This document shows positions 1-6,835 of a stretch of DNA of 64,000 bases, piece after piece. The notes below the pieces were generated by a model. It did not search any database. It was not told where the DNA came from and saw only the letters and a program-made list of their open reading frames with translations. The DNA is from F23-B02 sp045601285 (lineage in GTDB: Bacteria; Bacillota; Clostridia; Oscillospirales; Oscillospiraceae). The stretch's first letter is position 1. Every line of letters starts with the position of its first letter. The position numbers and the translations under genes are program-made. The stretch is from positions 15,015 through 79,014 of the forward strand of contig JAZRZJ010000049.1 in NCBI GenBank assembly GCA_045601285.1, in the 5' to 3' direction.

Positions 1-57
1 CTTTTACTTCAAATTACCTATACCTACGCACCGTTTACTTCGACTTAGGCAAATAGT

Positions 58-96
58 TTGCCTGATTTGTCTACCAGATAAATCAGGCAATTTTTT
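58..96 (+). terminator. Hairpin terminator upstream of the Gly-Gly peptide cluster
   Basis: Arms TTGCCTGATTT (58-68) and AAATCAGGCAA (80-90) pair perfectly and are followed by six T residues, which is a rho-independent terminator. It probably ends a gene left of the window. A near-identical hairpin lies at 1434-1466, after the last peptide gene. Confidence 0.75.
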
Positions 97-97
97 G

Positions 98-126
98 TTG
101 TCTATCAAAATGTGCTATGGTAAAAT
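98..126 (+). promoter_or_regulatory. Sigma-A type promoter before the peptide cluster
   Basis: TTGTCT at 98-103 and TAAAAT at 121-126 are separated by exactly 17 bases. The promoter starts directly after the terminator at 58-96 and points into the peptide genes, so it is the likely promoter of the cluster. Confidence 0.6.
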
Positions 127-132
127 ATAAAT

Positions 133-255
133 AGAAAGTTATTTCTCGAACACGGAGCGTTCACGCAGGCGCAGCACGACAAGAGCCTGCACGACCTGAC
201 CGAAAAGATGGGATACACAAAAGAGTGGCCATTTTCACGACTGCATCGTATATAA
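133..255 (+). other. Open, coding-like stretch without a start codon
   Basis: One frame is open from 124 and ends at TAA 253-255. It encodes a charged, plausible peptide containing AQHDKSLHDLTEKMGY. I see no ATG, GTG or TTG start with a ribosome binding site, so this may be the 3' remnant of a lost gene that now forms the leader of the peptide operon. I do not recognise the peptide. Confidence 0.3.
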
Positions 256-284
256 AGATGGAAACACCAAAGGAGGTAAATACC

Positions 285-536
285 ATGAAAACAAAAGAAG
301 AACTGAACGCACTTAAAGAGGAAGTTGAAACCCTGAACGCGAAGCTCGCGGAGCTGAGCGAGGATGAACTGAATCAGGTGGTTGGCGGCTTCATTTTTGA
401 CAGAGGATTCATTACTCCTTATTATACCGACGGTTTTACCGTAGATGAAGGAGCTGATACAATACCATTTGATTGCAATGGATATTTCTTCAAGTTATCA
501 AATGATGTGATGCATATTGAAGGCGATAAGGAATAA
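285..536 (+). CDS. Double-glycine leader peptide precursor 1 (83 aa)
   Basis: The start is ATG 285, nine bases after AGGAGG at 271-276; an in-frame ATG at 225 has no ribosome binding site. Residues 1-35 form a charged amphipathic leader (MKTKEELNALKEEVETLNAK at 1-20) ending in VVGG. Leaders of this kind direct bacteriocin-like peptides to C39-peptidase ABC exporters or to RiPP enzymes. The 48-residue remainder is aromatic and acidic with a single Cys. It is the first of four tandem genes with the same leader and unrelated cores. No modifying enzyme, protease or exporter lies to the right; the left side is cut off by the window edge. The precursor role is inferred from the leader only. Confidence 0.7.
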   Translation: MKTKEELNALKEEVETLNAKLAELSEDELNQVVGGFIFDRGFITPYYTDGFTVDEGADTIPFDCNGYFFKLSNDVMHIEGDKE

Positions 537-541
537 GACTC

Positions 542-697
542 ATGAAAACGAAAGAAGAACTGAACGCCCTCAAGAACGAGGTTGAAGACCTGAACGCAAA
601 GCTCGCGGAGCTGAGCGAGGACGAGCTCAGGCAGGTAGTCGGCGGACATGAAGTAGATTTCGATAGCTATGAAGTCGCCAAAGTCATTTATCCCTGA
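542..697 (+). CDS. Double-glycine leader peptide precursor 2 (51 aa)
   Basis: This short gene starts at ATG 542, five bases after the stop of precursor 1, and ends at TGA 695-697. AGGA at the end of the preceding gene can serve as ribosome binding site, which implies coupled translation. Residues 1-35 repeat the cluster leader almost exactly and end in VVGG. Only 16 residues follow (HEVDFDSYEVAKVIYP), with no Cys, one Ser and no Thr, which makes lanthionine or sactionine chemistry unlikely. It is the shortest member and may be a truncated copy or a true small peptide. Confidence 0.65.
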   Translation: MKTKEELNALKNEVEDLNAKLAELSEDELRQVVGGHEVDFDSYEVAKVIYP

Positions 698-755
698 TAT
701 CTTCCTATAGTAGAACACTGTGGGATTACTCATAAATCTGAAAGGAGACACTTCT

Positions 756-986
756 ATGAAAACGAAAGAAGAGCTGAACGCCCTCAAGAATGAGGTTGAA
801 ACCCTGAACAAAAAGCTCGCAGAGCTGAACGAGGAAGAACTGAAGGCAGTTACCGGCGGCAATTCATGGGGTGACTACTGGGGAGAAGGCTGGGGAGGCA
901 GCGGAGGATTGGGAGGCACTACACCGCCCCCGAATCCGGGTGGAAGCGGCAGCGGCAAATGGCCGGATTACTGGGGATCAGAATAA
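756..986 (+). CDS. Double-glycine leader peptide precursor 3, Gly/Trp-rich core (76 aa)
   Basis: ATG 756 follows AAAGGAG at 741-747; the upstream in-frame ATG at 720 is ignored because the leader homology begins at 756. Residues 1-35 are the shared leader, ending in VTGG. The 41-residue core is rich in Gly and Trp, lacks Cys, and carries the motif DYWG near both ends (GDYWGEG and PDYWGSE) around a central TTPPPNPGG linker. This repeat-like, aromatic design differs from the other three cores. Its function is unknown; a secreted or modified peptide is inferred from the leader. Confidence 0.7.
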   Translation: MKTKEELNALKNEVETLNKKLAELNEEELKAVTGGNSWGDYWGEGWGGSGGLGGTTPPPNPGGSGSGKWPDYWGSE

Positions 987-1028
987 TATAGTATAAAAAG
1001 ATGTAACTAATAAAGAAGGAGTACCCCC

Positions 1029-1286
1029 ATGAAAACGAAGGAAGAACTGAACGCAATCAAAGAAGAATATAAGAACATCAAGGGCAAGCTTGCAAAACTT
1101 TCCGAGGACGAACTGAAACAGGTCACGGGAGGTCAGGGCATGTCCAATCCCGTTGCAGGAATGCCGAGAGAACAAGCCGAGAGAATCGCGAAGGAACTTG
1201 ATGAAGGCACTTATGTTGGCCAGTGGTATACGATGACCGGCAACGAGTTCATGGAATGGTGGAGAAAGAGCAATCCCGGTATGTGA
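1029..1286 (+). CDS. Double-glycine leader peptide precursor 4 (85 aa)
   Basis: ATG 1029 follows GAAGGAG around 1015-1021. The leader (residues 1-35, ending VTGG) is the most diverged of the four, with KEEYKNIKGKLAK in the middle. The 50-residue core is Cys-free and looks helical and amphipathic with several Trp (GQWYTMTGNEFMEWW), unlike the other cores. It is the last gene of the tandem set and is followed, after about 150 bases, by the second copy of the flanking hairpin. Confidence 0.65.
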   Translation: MKTKEELNAIKEEYKNIKGKLAKLSEDELKQVTGGQGMSNPVAGMPREQAERIAKELDEGTYVGQWYTMTGNEFMEWWRKSNPGM

Positions 1287-1433
1287 GAAATGAATACGAA
1301 GAACAGATTTTCCGATAATCAGCGTACTGAGGGATAGTAATCTATACTTTTTTCAAATTACGAAGAGGAAATCAAATTTCAACTTGCCGCGACTGCCCGC
1401 CGGTGTACTTTTGGGGCAAATACAGCAAATAAG

Positions 1434-1470
1434 TTGCCTGATTTGTTTACCGGATAAATCAGGCAAATTT
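1434..1470 (+). terminator. Hairpin after the peptide cluster (copy of 58-96)
   Basis: Arms TTGCCTGATTT (1434-1444) and AAATCAGGCAA (1456-1466) repeat the hairpin at 58-90 with two changes, both in the loop. A short T-rich tail follows. It probably terminates the peptide operon. The similarity extends a little outside the arms on both sides. Confidence 0.6.
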
Positions 1471-1498
1471 TATACATTTAGGACAAAATGTGTGAAAA

Positions 1499-1666
1499 AT
1501 ACTATAAAATCAGCGAAAACCGGCTCTTGGAGGACTGTCGCAGTCTTTCGAGAGCCGGTATTTTTCGTTTTCAGGGCAAAAATCCCGCGCACCTTTTACT
1601 TCAAATCAACTGAGCAAAGTCGCAGAGAAAAGTTTGAAGTTGGGGGATTTGAACCCTAAATCGCCA
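1499..1666 (+). repeat. ~170-bp dispersed repeat, left copy, containing a terminator
   Basis: It aligns in direct orientation with 6132-6302. Shared blocks include AGCGAAAACCGGCT, GAGCCGGTATTTTT, AAAATCCCGCGCACCTTTT, TTGGGGGATT, GAACC and AAATCGCCAT. ACCGGCTC (1519-1526) pairs with GAGCCGGT (1552-1559) ahead of a T run, so each copy carries a terminator. On the minus strand the right end reads GGGTTCAAATCCCCC, like a tRNA T-arm, but no complete tRNA is present. Confidence 0.65.
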
Positions 1667-1673
1667 TTAGGTT

Positions 1674-1728
1674 ACACATCATTACCACAATAATAGATTG
1701 ATAAATAGGCTAATGATGTGTGGTAATG
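1674..1728. promoter_or_regulatory. Overlapping inverted repeats upstream of the CoA operon
   Basis: ACACATCATTACCAC (1674-1688) is matched by two overlapping complementary arms, TAATGATGTGT (1711-1721) and GTGGTAATG (1720-1728). This could be a protein binding site or the fossil end of a small element. It is AT-rich and lies outside the ~170-bp repeat. Confidence 0.35.
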
Positions 1729-1806
1729 CAACATTTAGGCAAACATCACATCATTTAGGAGCGGGGCAAAATGGCCAAAAAACTTGTCTGACAATAAAAA
1801 AAGTAC

Positions 1807-1835
1807 TTGCTTTTTCCTCCGGAATGATGTATTAT
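1807..1835 (+). promoter_or_regulatory. Promoter of the CoA-transferase operon
   Basis: TTGCTT (1807-1812) and TATTAT (1830-1835) are 17 bases apart. Transcription would start near 1842, just before the large palindrome at 1847-1882 and about 70 bases before the first gene. Confidence 0.65.
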
Positions 1836-1846
1836 CAGTGCATACT

Positions 1847-1882
1847 TTAGCTAATTACCGTGCTGGCGCGGTAATTAGCTAA
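1847..1882. promoter_or_regulatory. 14-bp perfect inverted repeat in the operon leader (candidate operator)
   Basis: TTAGCTAATTACCG (1847-1860) is followed by an 8-base spacer and then its exact complement CGGTAATTAGCTAA (1869-1882). Each arm contains the smaller palindromes TTAGCTAA and TAATTA. It lies at the expected transcription start, has no T run, and leaves room for the GAAAGG ribosome binding site. A repressor operator is the best guess; an mRNA stem is the alternative. Confidence 0.55.
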
Positions 1883-1910
1883 TTCGATAGATGCAGAAAG
1901 GAACAGAAAA

Positions 1911-2702
1911 ATGGAACTTTGCTTATTTGAAAAAAGAGATAATATGGGGATCATCACACTCAACCGTCCGAAGAAGCTCAACGCGCTGAGCAGCCAGCTT
2001 CTCAGAGAGTTCGAGGAGAGTTTTGATATGGCAGTCAAGGACCCCGAGGTCAGAGTCATAGTGATAAGAGCGGAAGGCAGAGCCTTCACCGCAGGCTTCG
2101 ACCTCAAGGAAAGCATGCAGAACAACATAACCGACATCGTGGAGCGCAGAGCGGACACGCAGGGTGAGACAGACTTCTTCCTGAAGATGTGGTATGCGCC
2201 AAAGCCGATCATTTCCGCGGTGCAGGGCTACTGCATAGGCGGCGGACTGACCATCTCCTTCATGGGCGACATGATAGTCGCATCCGAGGACGCGACCTTC
2301 GGCAATCCCGAGATCATACTGGGCTTCATTCCGGAGATCCCGGTGGAGTTCTGGAAGATGCCGATGAACAAGGTCAACGAGTGGCTGTATGAGGGCAAAT
2401 ACTACAGTGCCGAGGAGCTGCGCGAGATCGGTGTCGTGAACTACGTCGTTCCCAGAGAGGAGCTCGATGCCAAGGTGTACGAGATCGCCGGACGCATCGC
2501 AAAGATACCTCCCGAGAGCATGGCAATGATGAAGCACTCCATCAGAAAGATGTACGATATCCGCGGCTTTGCCAACAGTATGTCGTTTGCGACCGAGATG
2601 TTCAACCTCGCAAGATGCAACGTGCAGCAGAAAGAGATGAGCAGCTTTAAGGCTTCTATGGATCAGGGCGGACTGAAGTCGGCACTCAACGAGCGTTACT
2701 GA
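1911..2702 (+). CDS. Crotonase-fold (enoyl-CoA hydratase/isomerase family) protein
   Basis: 263 residues, the usual length for the family. The N-terminal NRPKKLNAL block, the FTAGFDLKE oxyanion-loop region (59-67) and GYCIGGGL (106-113) identify the crotonase fold. Of the two catalytic Glu residues of classical hydratases, the first position is Thr114 while the second, Glu134 in NPE, is kept. The usual PGAGG loop is replaced by PEIPVEFWKMP. It may therefore be a dehydratase, isomerase or hydrolase rather than a beta-oxidation hydratase. It is the first gene of an operon with a CoA-transferase 13 bases downstream, suggesting that it acts on the CoA ester that enzyme makes. Confidence 0.85.
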   Translation: MELCLFEKRDNMGIITLNRPKKLNALSSQLLREFEESFDMAVKDPEVRVIVIRAEGRAFTAGFDLKESMQNNITDIVERRADTQGETDFFLKMWYAPKPIISAVQGYCIGGGLTISFMGDMIVASEDATFGNPEIILGFIPEIPVEFWKMPMNKVNEWLYEGKYYSAEELREIGVVNYVVPREELDAKVYEIAGRIAKIPPESMAMMKHSIRKMYDIRGFANSMSFATEMFNLARCNVQQKEMSSFKASMDQGGLKSALNERY

Positions 2703-2715
2703 GAGGAGCCGCGTG

Positions 2716-3894
2716 ATGGCAGGGATATTGGAAGGTATCCGGGTCGTTGACCTGTCGAGATACATTGCAGGCCCGTTCTGCGGTCAGCTTCTTGCAGACA
2801 TGGGTGCTGAGGTCATAAAGGTCGAAAAGCCCGGCGAGGGAGATATAAGCCGCACGGTCGGCCCGTGGAAGGACGGAGTCAGTCTGTTTTTCCAGACCTG
2901 TAACGTCAACAAGAAGAGCATCACCGCCGATATGCGCACGCCCGAGGGACTTGAGCTCGTCAAGAAGCTCATCGCAAAGTCGGACATTCTTCTTGAGAAC
3001 TTCCGGGTGGGCGTGATGGCAAAGATGGGGCTGACCTATGATGAGGTCAAAAAAATAAACCCCCGGATAATCATGGTGTCCGTCACAGGCTTCGGTCAGA
3101 CGGGACCGATGAAGGACAGGATCGCCTTTGACGGCATCATCTCCTCCATGTCTGGCGTAACGAGGATAGAAAACGGAGAGATCCAGCGCAGCAAGGGTGC
3201 GATCCACGACCATATCGCGGCGATGTACGCGGCGATGGGCGTGGTCCTCGCCCTCTATGACAGGACCCGCACCGGCAAGGGACAGTACGTTGACGTGGCG
3301 ATGCTGGCAGCCTCCTCGGTCATTCGTTCCGACTCTATAGCCGAGGCGTATCTCAGCGGAGAAGATGCAGCCATGAGCGGCGATGACTCCGCGCCTTACG
3401 GCTACCTCAAGGCGAAGGACGGCTTCATAAACTACCATGCGGGCACGAATCCCTTCTATCACAATCTCATCAAAGAGCTCGACGATCCCATTCTCCACAA
3501 GGAGTGCTATTACAACAGCATCGAGGAGCGTCTCAAAAACCGCAAGGAAATAGAGGACGTCATAAGAGCGTGGGCGGCGGACAAGACCTGCGACGAGCTT
3601 GATGAGATATTCCAGCGCATAGGCGTTCCGTCGGGAATAGTGAATACTCCGGGAAGGCTTCTTAATCAGCCTCAGCTCAGAGCCAACGGGTTTATAATGA
3701 ACGTGCCTGTCGCGGGGCTTGAAAAATACGGACCTGTGCCGTTTGTGGGCTTCCCGTTCAAGCTCAGCGAGCATCCTGACATTGAATACAGACCCGCTCC
3801 CACGGTGGGAGAGCACACGGAAGAGATATACAAGTCCGTGTTGGATATGAGCGACTCTGAGCTCGAAGCTCTGAGGACAAAGGGAGTAATATAG
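2716..3894 (+). CDS. CaiB/BaiF (class III) CoA-transferase
   Basis: 392 residues from ATG 2716, placed seven bases after AGGAG (2704-2708); GTG 2713 is possible but too close. Family hallmarks are RVVDLSRYIAGPFCGQLLADMG (start of the Rossmann half), EVIKVEKPGEGD, the LLENFRVG segment, VSVTGFGQTGP near 120-131, and HDHIAAMYAAMG, in which Asp165 matches the catalytic Asp that forms the acyl-anhydride intermediate. The enzyme moves CoA from a donor thioester to a carboxylic acid. Its substrate is not evident. Tight spacing with the crotonase gene and with a symporter points to activation of an imported organic acid. Confidence 0.88.
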   Translation: MAGILEGIRVVDLSRYIAGPFCGQLLADMGAEVIKVEKPGEGDISRTVGPWKDGVSLFFQTCNVNKKSITADMRTPEGLELVKKLIAKSDILLENFRVGVMAKMGLTYDEVKKINPRIIMVSVTGFGQTGPMKDRIAFDGIISSMSGVTRIENGEIQRSKGAIHDHIAAMYAAMGVVLALYDRTRTGKGQYVDVAMLAASSVIRSDSIAEAYLSGEDAAMSGDDSAPYGYLKAKDGFINYHAGTNPFYHNLIKELDDPILHKECYYNSIEERLKNRKEIEDVIRAWAADKTCDELDEIFQRIGVPSGIVNTPGRLLNQPQLRANGFIMNVPVAGLEKYGPVPFVGFPFKLSEHPDIEYRPAPTVGEHTEEIYKSVLDMSDSELEALRTKGVI

Positions 3895-3909
3895 TAAAGG
3901 AGAAACAGA

Positions 3910-5292
3910 ATGAACAGCACGACTGTAATTATCGCAGTTCTCGCAGTGTACTTTATCGGTATGCTGCTCATCGGACTGAAAGGCCGCAAGTTCAGCTCCA
4001 CGAACAAAGACTTTATGACAGCGGCAAAACAGGGCACCCTGCTGCTCGTTGTGGGCACTTATCTGGGCTCACACATCGGCAACGGTGTCGTGGTCGGCGG
4101 AGCACAGTACGGTGCTCAGTACGGCATAGGCGGCTCATGGTACGGAATAGGAACGGCATTCAGCTACATCCTTTTCGCTATCGTAATCGCAAAGGCGATC
4201 CGCAAGAGAGGCTACATCACGCTGCCTGACGTTGTAAACGACGTATACGGCGACAGGGTGACGCCTCTGCTGACGGCAATACTGCACTATGCGGCCATCG
4301 CAGCGGTCATGGCAGGACAGATCACCGCCGGCAAGCTGCTGTTTGAGTATCTCGGAATGTCCGGCATCTGGGGCGCTATCATCACCACGGTGATAGTCAT
4401 GATATACAGCGCCATGTCCGGTATGTGGGGCGTCATGGTCACGGACGTCATCCAATCCGCGGTGATCTTCATATCGGTCATTGCCGGAATAATCTTCATT
4501 GCGGCAAACGGCGGCTTCTCGCTCATGACGAGCAATCTGCCCGCATCCAACTGGGAGGCCATCCCCTTTGACACCGAGACCTTTATAATGATGTTCGGCC
4601 CTACCATGCTGTACGGACTTATCTCCGCACCGGGCTATCAGCGTACCGCGGCCTGCAAGAAGGAGAAGACGGTCGTTGCGGCACCTATCATCGCGGCGAT
4701 AATCATCATAATCTTTGCGGTCATGCCCACAATTATGGGTATGTACGGCAAGGCACTGTGGCCGGATGCCGAGGACAGCACGATCCTCTTCAAGGTATTG
4801 CTCGAGGCGTTCCCGCCGGTGCTTGCGGGCCTTATGGTGGCATCCATCTGCGCGGCAGTCATGTCTACCTGTGACGGCAGCCTGATCGCCTGCTCTGCGA
4901 ACATCGTCAACGACATTTATCTCAAGTATATAAACCCTGGCGAGAAGAATGAGAAGAAGCTCTCCCGCATCACCACCTGGTCAACTCTGCTGACCGGCGT
5001 CTTCGGACTTCTCATATCCCTCAAGTTCACGGACCTCGTGCCTCTGCTCTCGGCGGCATACGCACTGCTCAACTGCGGCGCACTGATCATGATCGTCGGC
5101 GGCATCTTCTGGAAGAAGGCCACGCCCGCAGGTGCTATATCGAGCTTTGTCGTAGGCGTAACGCTCTGCCTGCTCGGTAACACCCTCAAGGTCATCAACA
5201 TCCCGTATCCATCTGTCTCCCCGCTGCTTCCTGCGCTGGTGGTCTTTATAGTTGTAAGCCTGCTTACTCAGTCAAAAAAGGTGAAGTGCTGA
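3910..5292 (+). CDS. Sodium:solute symporter (SSS family)
   Basis: 460 residues with about twelve or thirteen hydrophobic segments. The N-terminal half has the family layout: YFIGMLLIGLKGRKFSSTNKDF, then VGTYLGSHIGNGVVVGG and a Gly-rich TM3 (QYGIGGSWYGIG), followed by ITLPDVVNDVYGDR. These match the PutP/PanF-like SSS family, which couples uptake to sodium. AAAGGAG at 3896-3902 precedes the ATG. The gene sits between the CoA-transferase and the nitroreductase, so it likely imports the acid that is then activated. Substrate specificity cannot be read from sequence alone. Confidence 0.85.
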   Translation: MNSTTVIIAVLAVYFIGMLLIGLKGRKFSSTNKDFMTAAKQGTLLLVVGTYLGSHIGNGVVVGGAQYGAQYGIGGSWYGIGTAFSYILFAIVIAKAIRKRGYITLPDVVNDVYGDRVTPLLTAILHYAAIAAVMAGQITAGKLLFEYLGMSGIWGAIITTVIVMIYSAMSGMWGVMVTDVIQSAVIFISVIAGIIFIAANGGFSLMTSNLPASNWEAIPFDTETFIMMFGPTMLYGLISAPGYQRTAACKKEKTVVAAPIIAAIIIIIFAVMPTIMGMYGKALWPDAEDSTILFKVLLEAFPPVLAGLMVASICAAVMSTCDGSLIACSANIVNDIYLKYINPGEKNEKKLSRITTWSTLLTGVFGLLISLKFTDLVPLLSAAYALLNCGALIMIVGGIFWKKATPAGAISSFVVGVTLCLLGNTLKVINIPYPSVSPLLPALVVFIVVSLLTQSKKVKC

Positions 5293-5293
5293 A

Positions 5294-6082
5294 ATGGTAG
5301 CTATTGACCGTGAAAACTGCATAGGCTGCGGTCTTTGCGCGGCTGACTGCTGTATGGCCAACATCCTGATAGATGACGGCAAAGCGGCTGTCAAGCGCCC
5401 GACCTGCATCCTGTGCGGTCACTGCGTGGCGATCTGTCCTCAGGAAGCGGTGAGCATTCCCGAGTATGATATGGCGGACGTTGAGCCGGTGACCTGCAGC
5501 GACATAGCTCCCGAGGCTATGCTCAGCCTGATCAAGACCCGCAGGAGCATTAGAAAATATGCGCAGAAGCCTGTATCAAAGGAAGCGATAGCGCAGCTCA
5601 TCCAGGCCGGCCGGTATACCGCAACGGCGAAGAACCAGCAGGACAACAGCTTTATCTTTGTTGCGGACAGGCTGGAAGAGCTCAAAACGCTCACGCGAAA
5701 GGTCATTGACGACTTCACGCCCGAGGATATCAGCTCGATGGATCCGCAGCTGAAGCTCTACGCCAAGTTCAACAAGCGTTATAAGGCCGATACGAGGGAC
5801 GACTATCTGTTCCAGAACGCGCCGCTTCTGCTTGTCATAGCTGGCGGACGCGGACTTGACGCGGGAATGGCGGCACAGAATATAGAGAATATGGCTGTCG
5901 CCATGGGCATGGGCGCTCTTTACAACGGCTATCTCAAGGGACTCTTCAGCATCAGTCCGGAGATACGTAGCTGGCTCGGCACGGGTGACAAGGAAATACA
6001 GTGCTGTATGCTTCTCGGCTATCCCGATGTCAGCTATCTGCGCACTGCTCCGCGTGCTGCCGCGGATGCGGTCATACTCTGA
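5294..6082 (+). CDS. Nitroreductase with N-terminal 2x[4Fe-4S] ferredoxin domain
   Basis: 262 residues. Residues 1-50 carry two CxxCxxCxxxC clusters (Cys9, 12, 15, 19 and Cys38, 41, 44, 48). From about residue 75 the FMN nitroreductase fold begins (LSLIKTRRSIRKYAQKPVS), with NQQDNSF and a Gly-rich AAQNIENMAVAMGMGALYNG segment. Such fusions pass electrons from ferredoxin pools to FMN. ATG 5294 lies two bases after the symporter stop, and AAGGTG inside the symporter end is the ribosome binding site, so it belongs to the operon. It may reduce the CoA ester or a related product, which is an inference from context. Confidence 0.85.
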   Translation: MVAIDRENCIGCGLCAADCCMANILIDDGKAAVKRPTCILCGHCVAICPQEAVSIPEYDMADVEPVTCSDIAPEAMLSLIKTRRSIRKYAQKPVSKEAIAQLIQAGRYTATAKNQQDNSFIFVADRLEELKTLTRKVIDDFTPEDISSMDPQLKLYAKFNKRYKADTRDDYLFQNAPLLLVIAGGRGLDAGMAAQNIENMAVAMGMGALYNGYLKGLFSISPEIRSWLGTGDKEIQCCMLLGYPDVSYLRTAPRAAADAVIL

Positions 6083-6131
6083 ACCGTATAAACCGGGCAA
6101 CGCTCTTCGTTTTGAGGCAAAAACAGCCCGT

Positions 6132-6302
6132 AATACTGTAAAGCAAGCGAAAACCGGCTTCGGATTGGTCGATCAGACCGCTCCCGAGCCGGTATTTTTT
6201 GTTTTCAGAGCAAAAATCCCGCGCACCTTTTGGTGCAAATTAACTGAGCTATGTAGTCGGAAAAAGTTCGATATTGGGGGATTCGAACCTCAAATCGCCA
6301 TA
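6132..6302 (+). repeat. ~170-bp dispersed repeat, right copy, operon terminator
   Basis: Direct copy of 1499-1666, beginning about 50 bases after the nitroreductase stop. ACCGGCTTCGG (6153 on) and CCCGAGCCGGT (to 6193) pair before a T run, giving the operon terminator. The minus strand has GAGGTTCGAATCCCCC, again T-arm-like. The two copies bracket the whole four-gene operon. Confidence 0.65.
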
Positions 6303-6329
6303 CTATCTTAACCTCGACCACAGTGGAGG

Positions 6330-6696
6330 TTAAGTTAAAGATGCCTTGTATGTGTCTGCGATCTTCGCAATGTCCTCATCGGTCAGCTCGTGCAGATTGA
6401 GGGTGACCGTGTTGTTTGTTTAAAATGCGTGAGTATATTCTATGTTCTTTGTTATCTTGCTCGTAATGCGTATTCCCATCTGACTCATGGGGTCGTTATC
6501 CTGCACGACCTCCGCAATACGCTTTGTGATATCAAAGTGTGGGCAGTCATCCCGGATACGCATAACGAGCCTGTCGCTGAGGGCGGCCAGACGAAGGTCG
6601 ATGATCGGGTCCTTTTTCCTATTCTTCGGGAAACCGAACCGAATGATGTTCGATGCGATCTCTTCAAAGGCCTGTGTGCCTTTTCCGGGTTTAACC
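6330..6696 (-). pseudogene. GHKL/HATPase_c (anti-sigma kinase-like) ATPase fragment
   Basis: Read on the minus strand, the frame gives AFEEIASNIIRFGFPKN (the N box of GHKL ATPases), then MRIRDDCPHFDITKR (D-box region) and MGIRITSKITKNIEYTHAF. An in-frame TAA at 6420-6422 then interrupts it before TNNTVTLNL, and the frame ends at 6330. The 5' end has no start and meets a TAG near 6697. Both ends of a typical domain are thus missing or broken. Decay of a sigma-factor regulatory kinase gene is the simplest reading. Confidence 0.65.
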
Positions 6697-6747
6697 TACT
6701 GAAACTTATAATTTGATGGGAAAAAATGCATTCACAAAATTGCAGTA

Positions 6748-6776
6748 TTGACGGAAAGCAATAATCATGCTAAAAT
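6748..6776 (+). promoter_or_regulatory. Promoter of the 122-aa gene
   Basis: TTGACG (6748-6753) and TAAAAT (6771-6776) with a 17-base spacer, 60 bases upstream of the ATG at 6836. Confidence 0.7.
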
Positions 6777-6835
6777 CATGATAAGTAAAATCCTTCCGGA
6801 TTTCCGGAAAAATCATCAGATAAGGAGCATTTATA

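Noticed and set aside
1384..1659. 91-codon open frame across the left ~170-bp repeat
   Set aside because: It runs through a terminator and repeat, has no ribosome binding site, and its similarity to a frame at 5985-6311 comes only from the repeated DNA.
5985..6311. 108-codon open frame across the right ~170-bp repeat
   Set aside because: It begins inside the nitroreductase gene in another frame and continues through the operon terminator.
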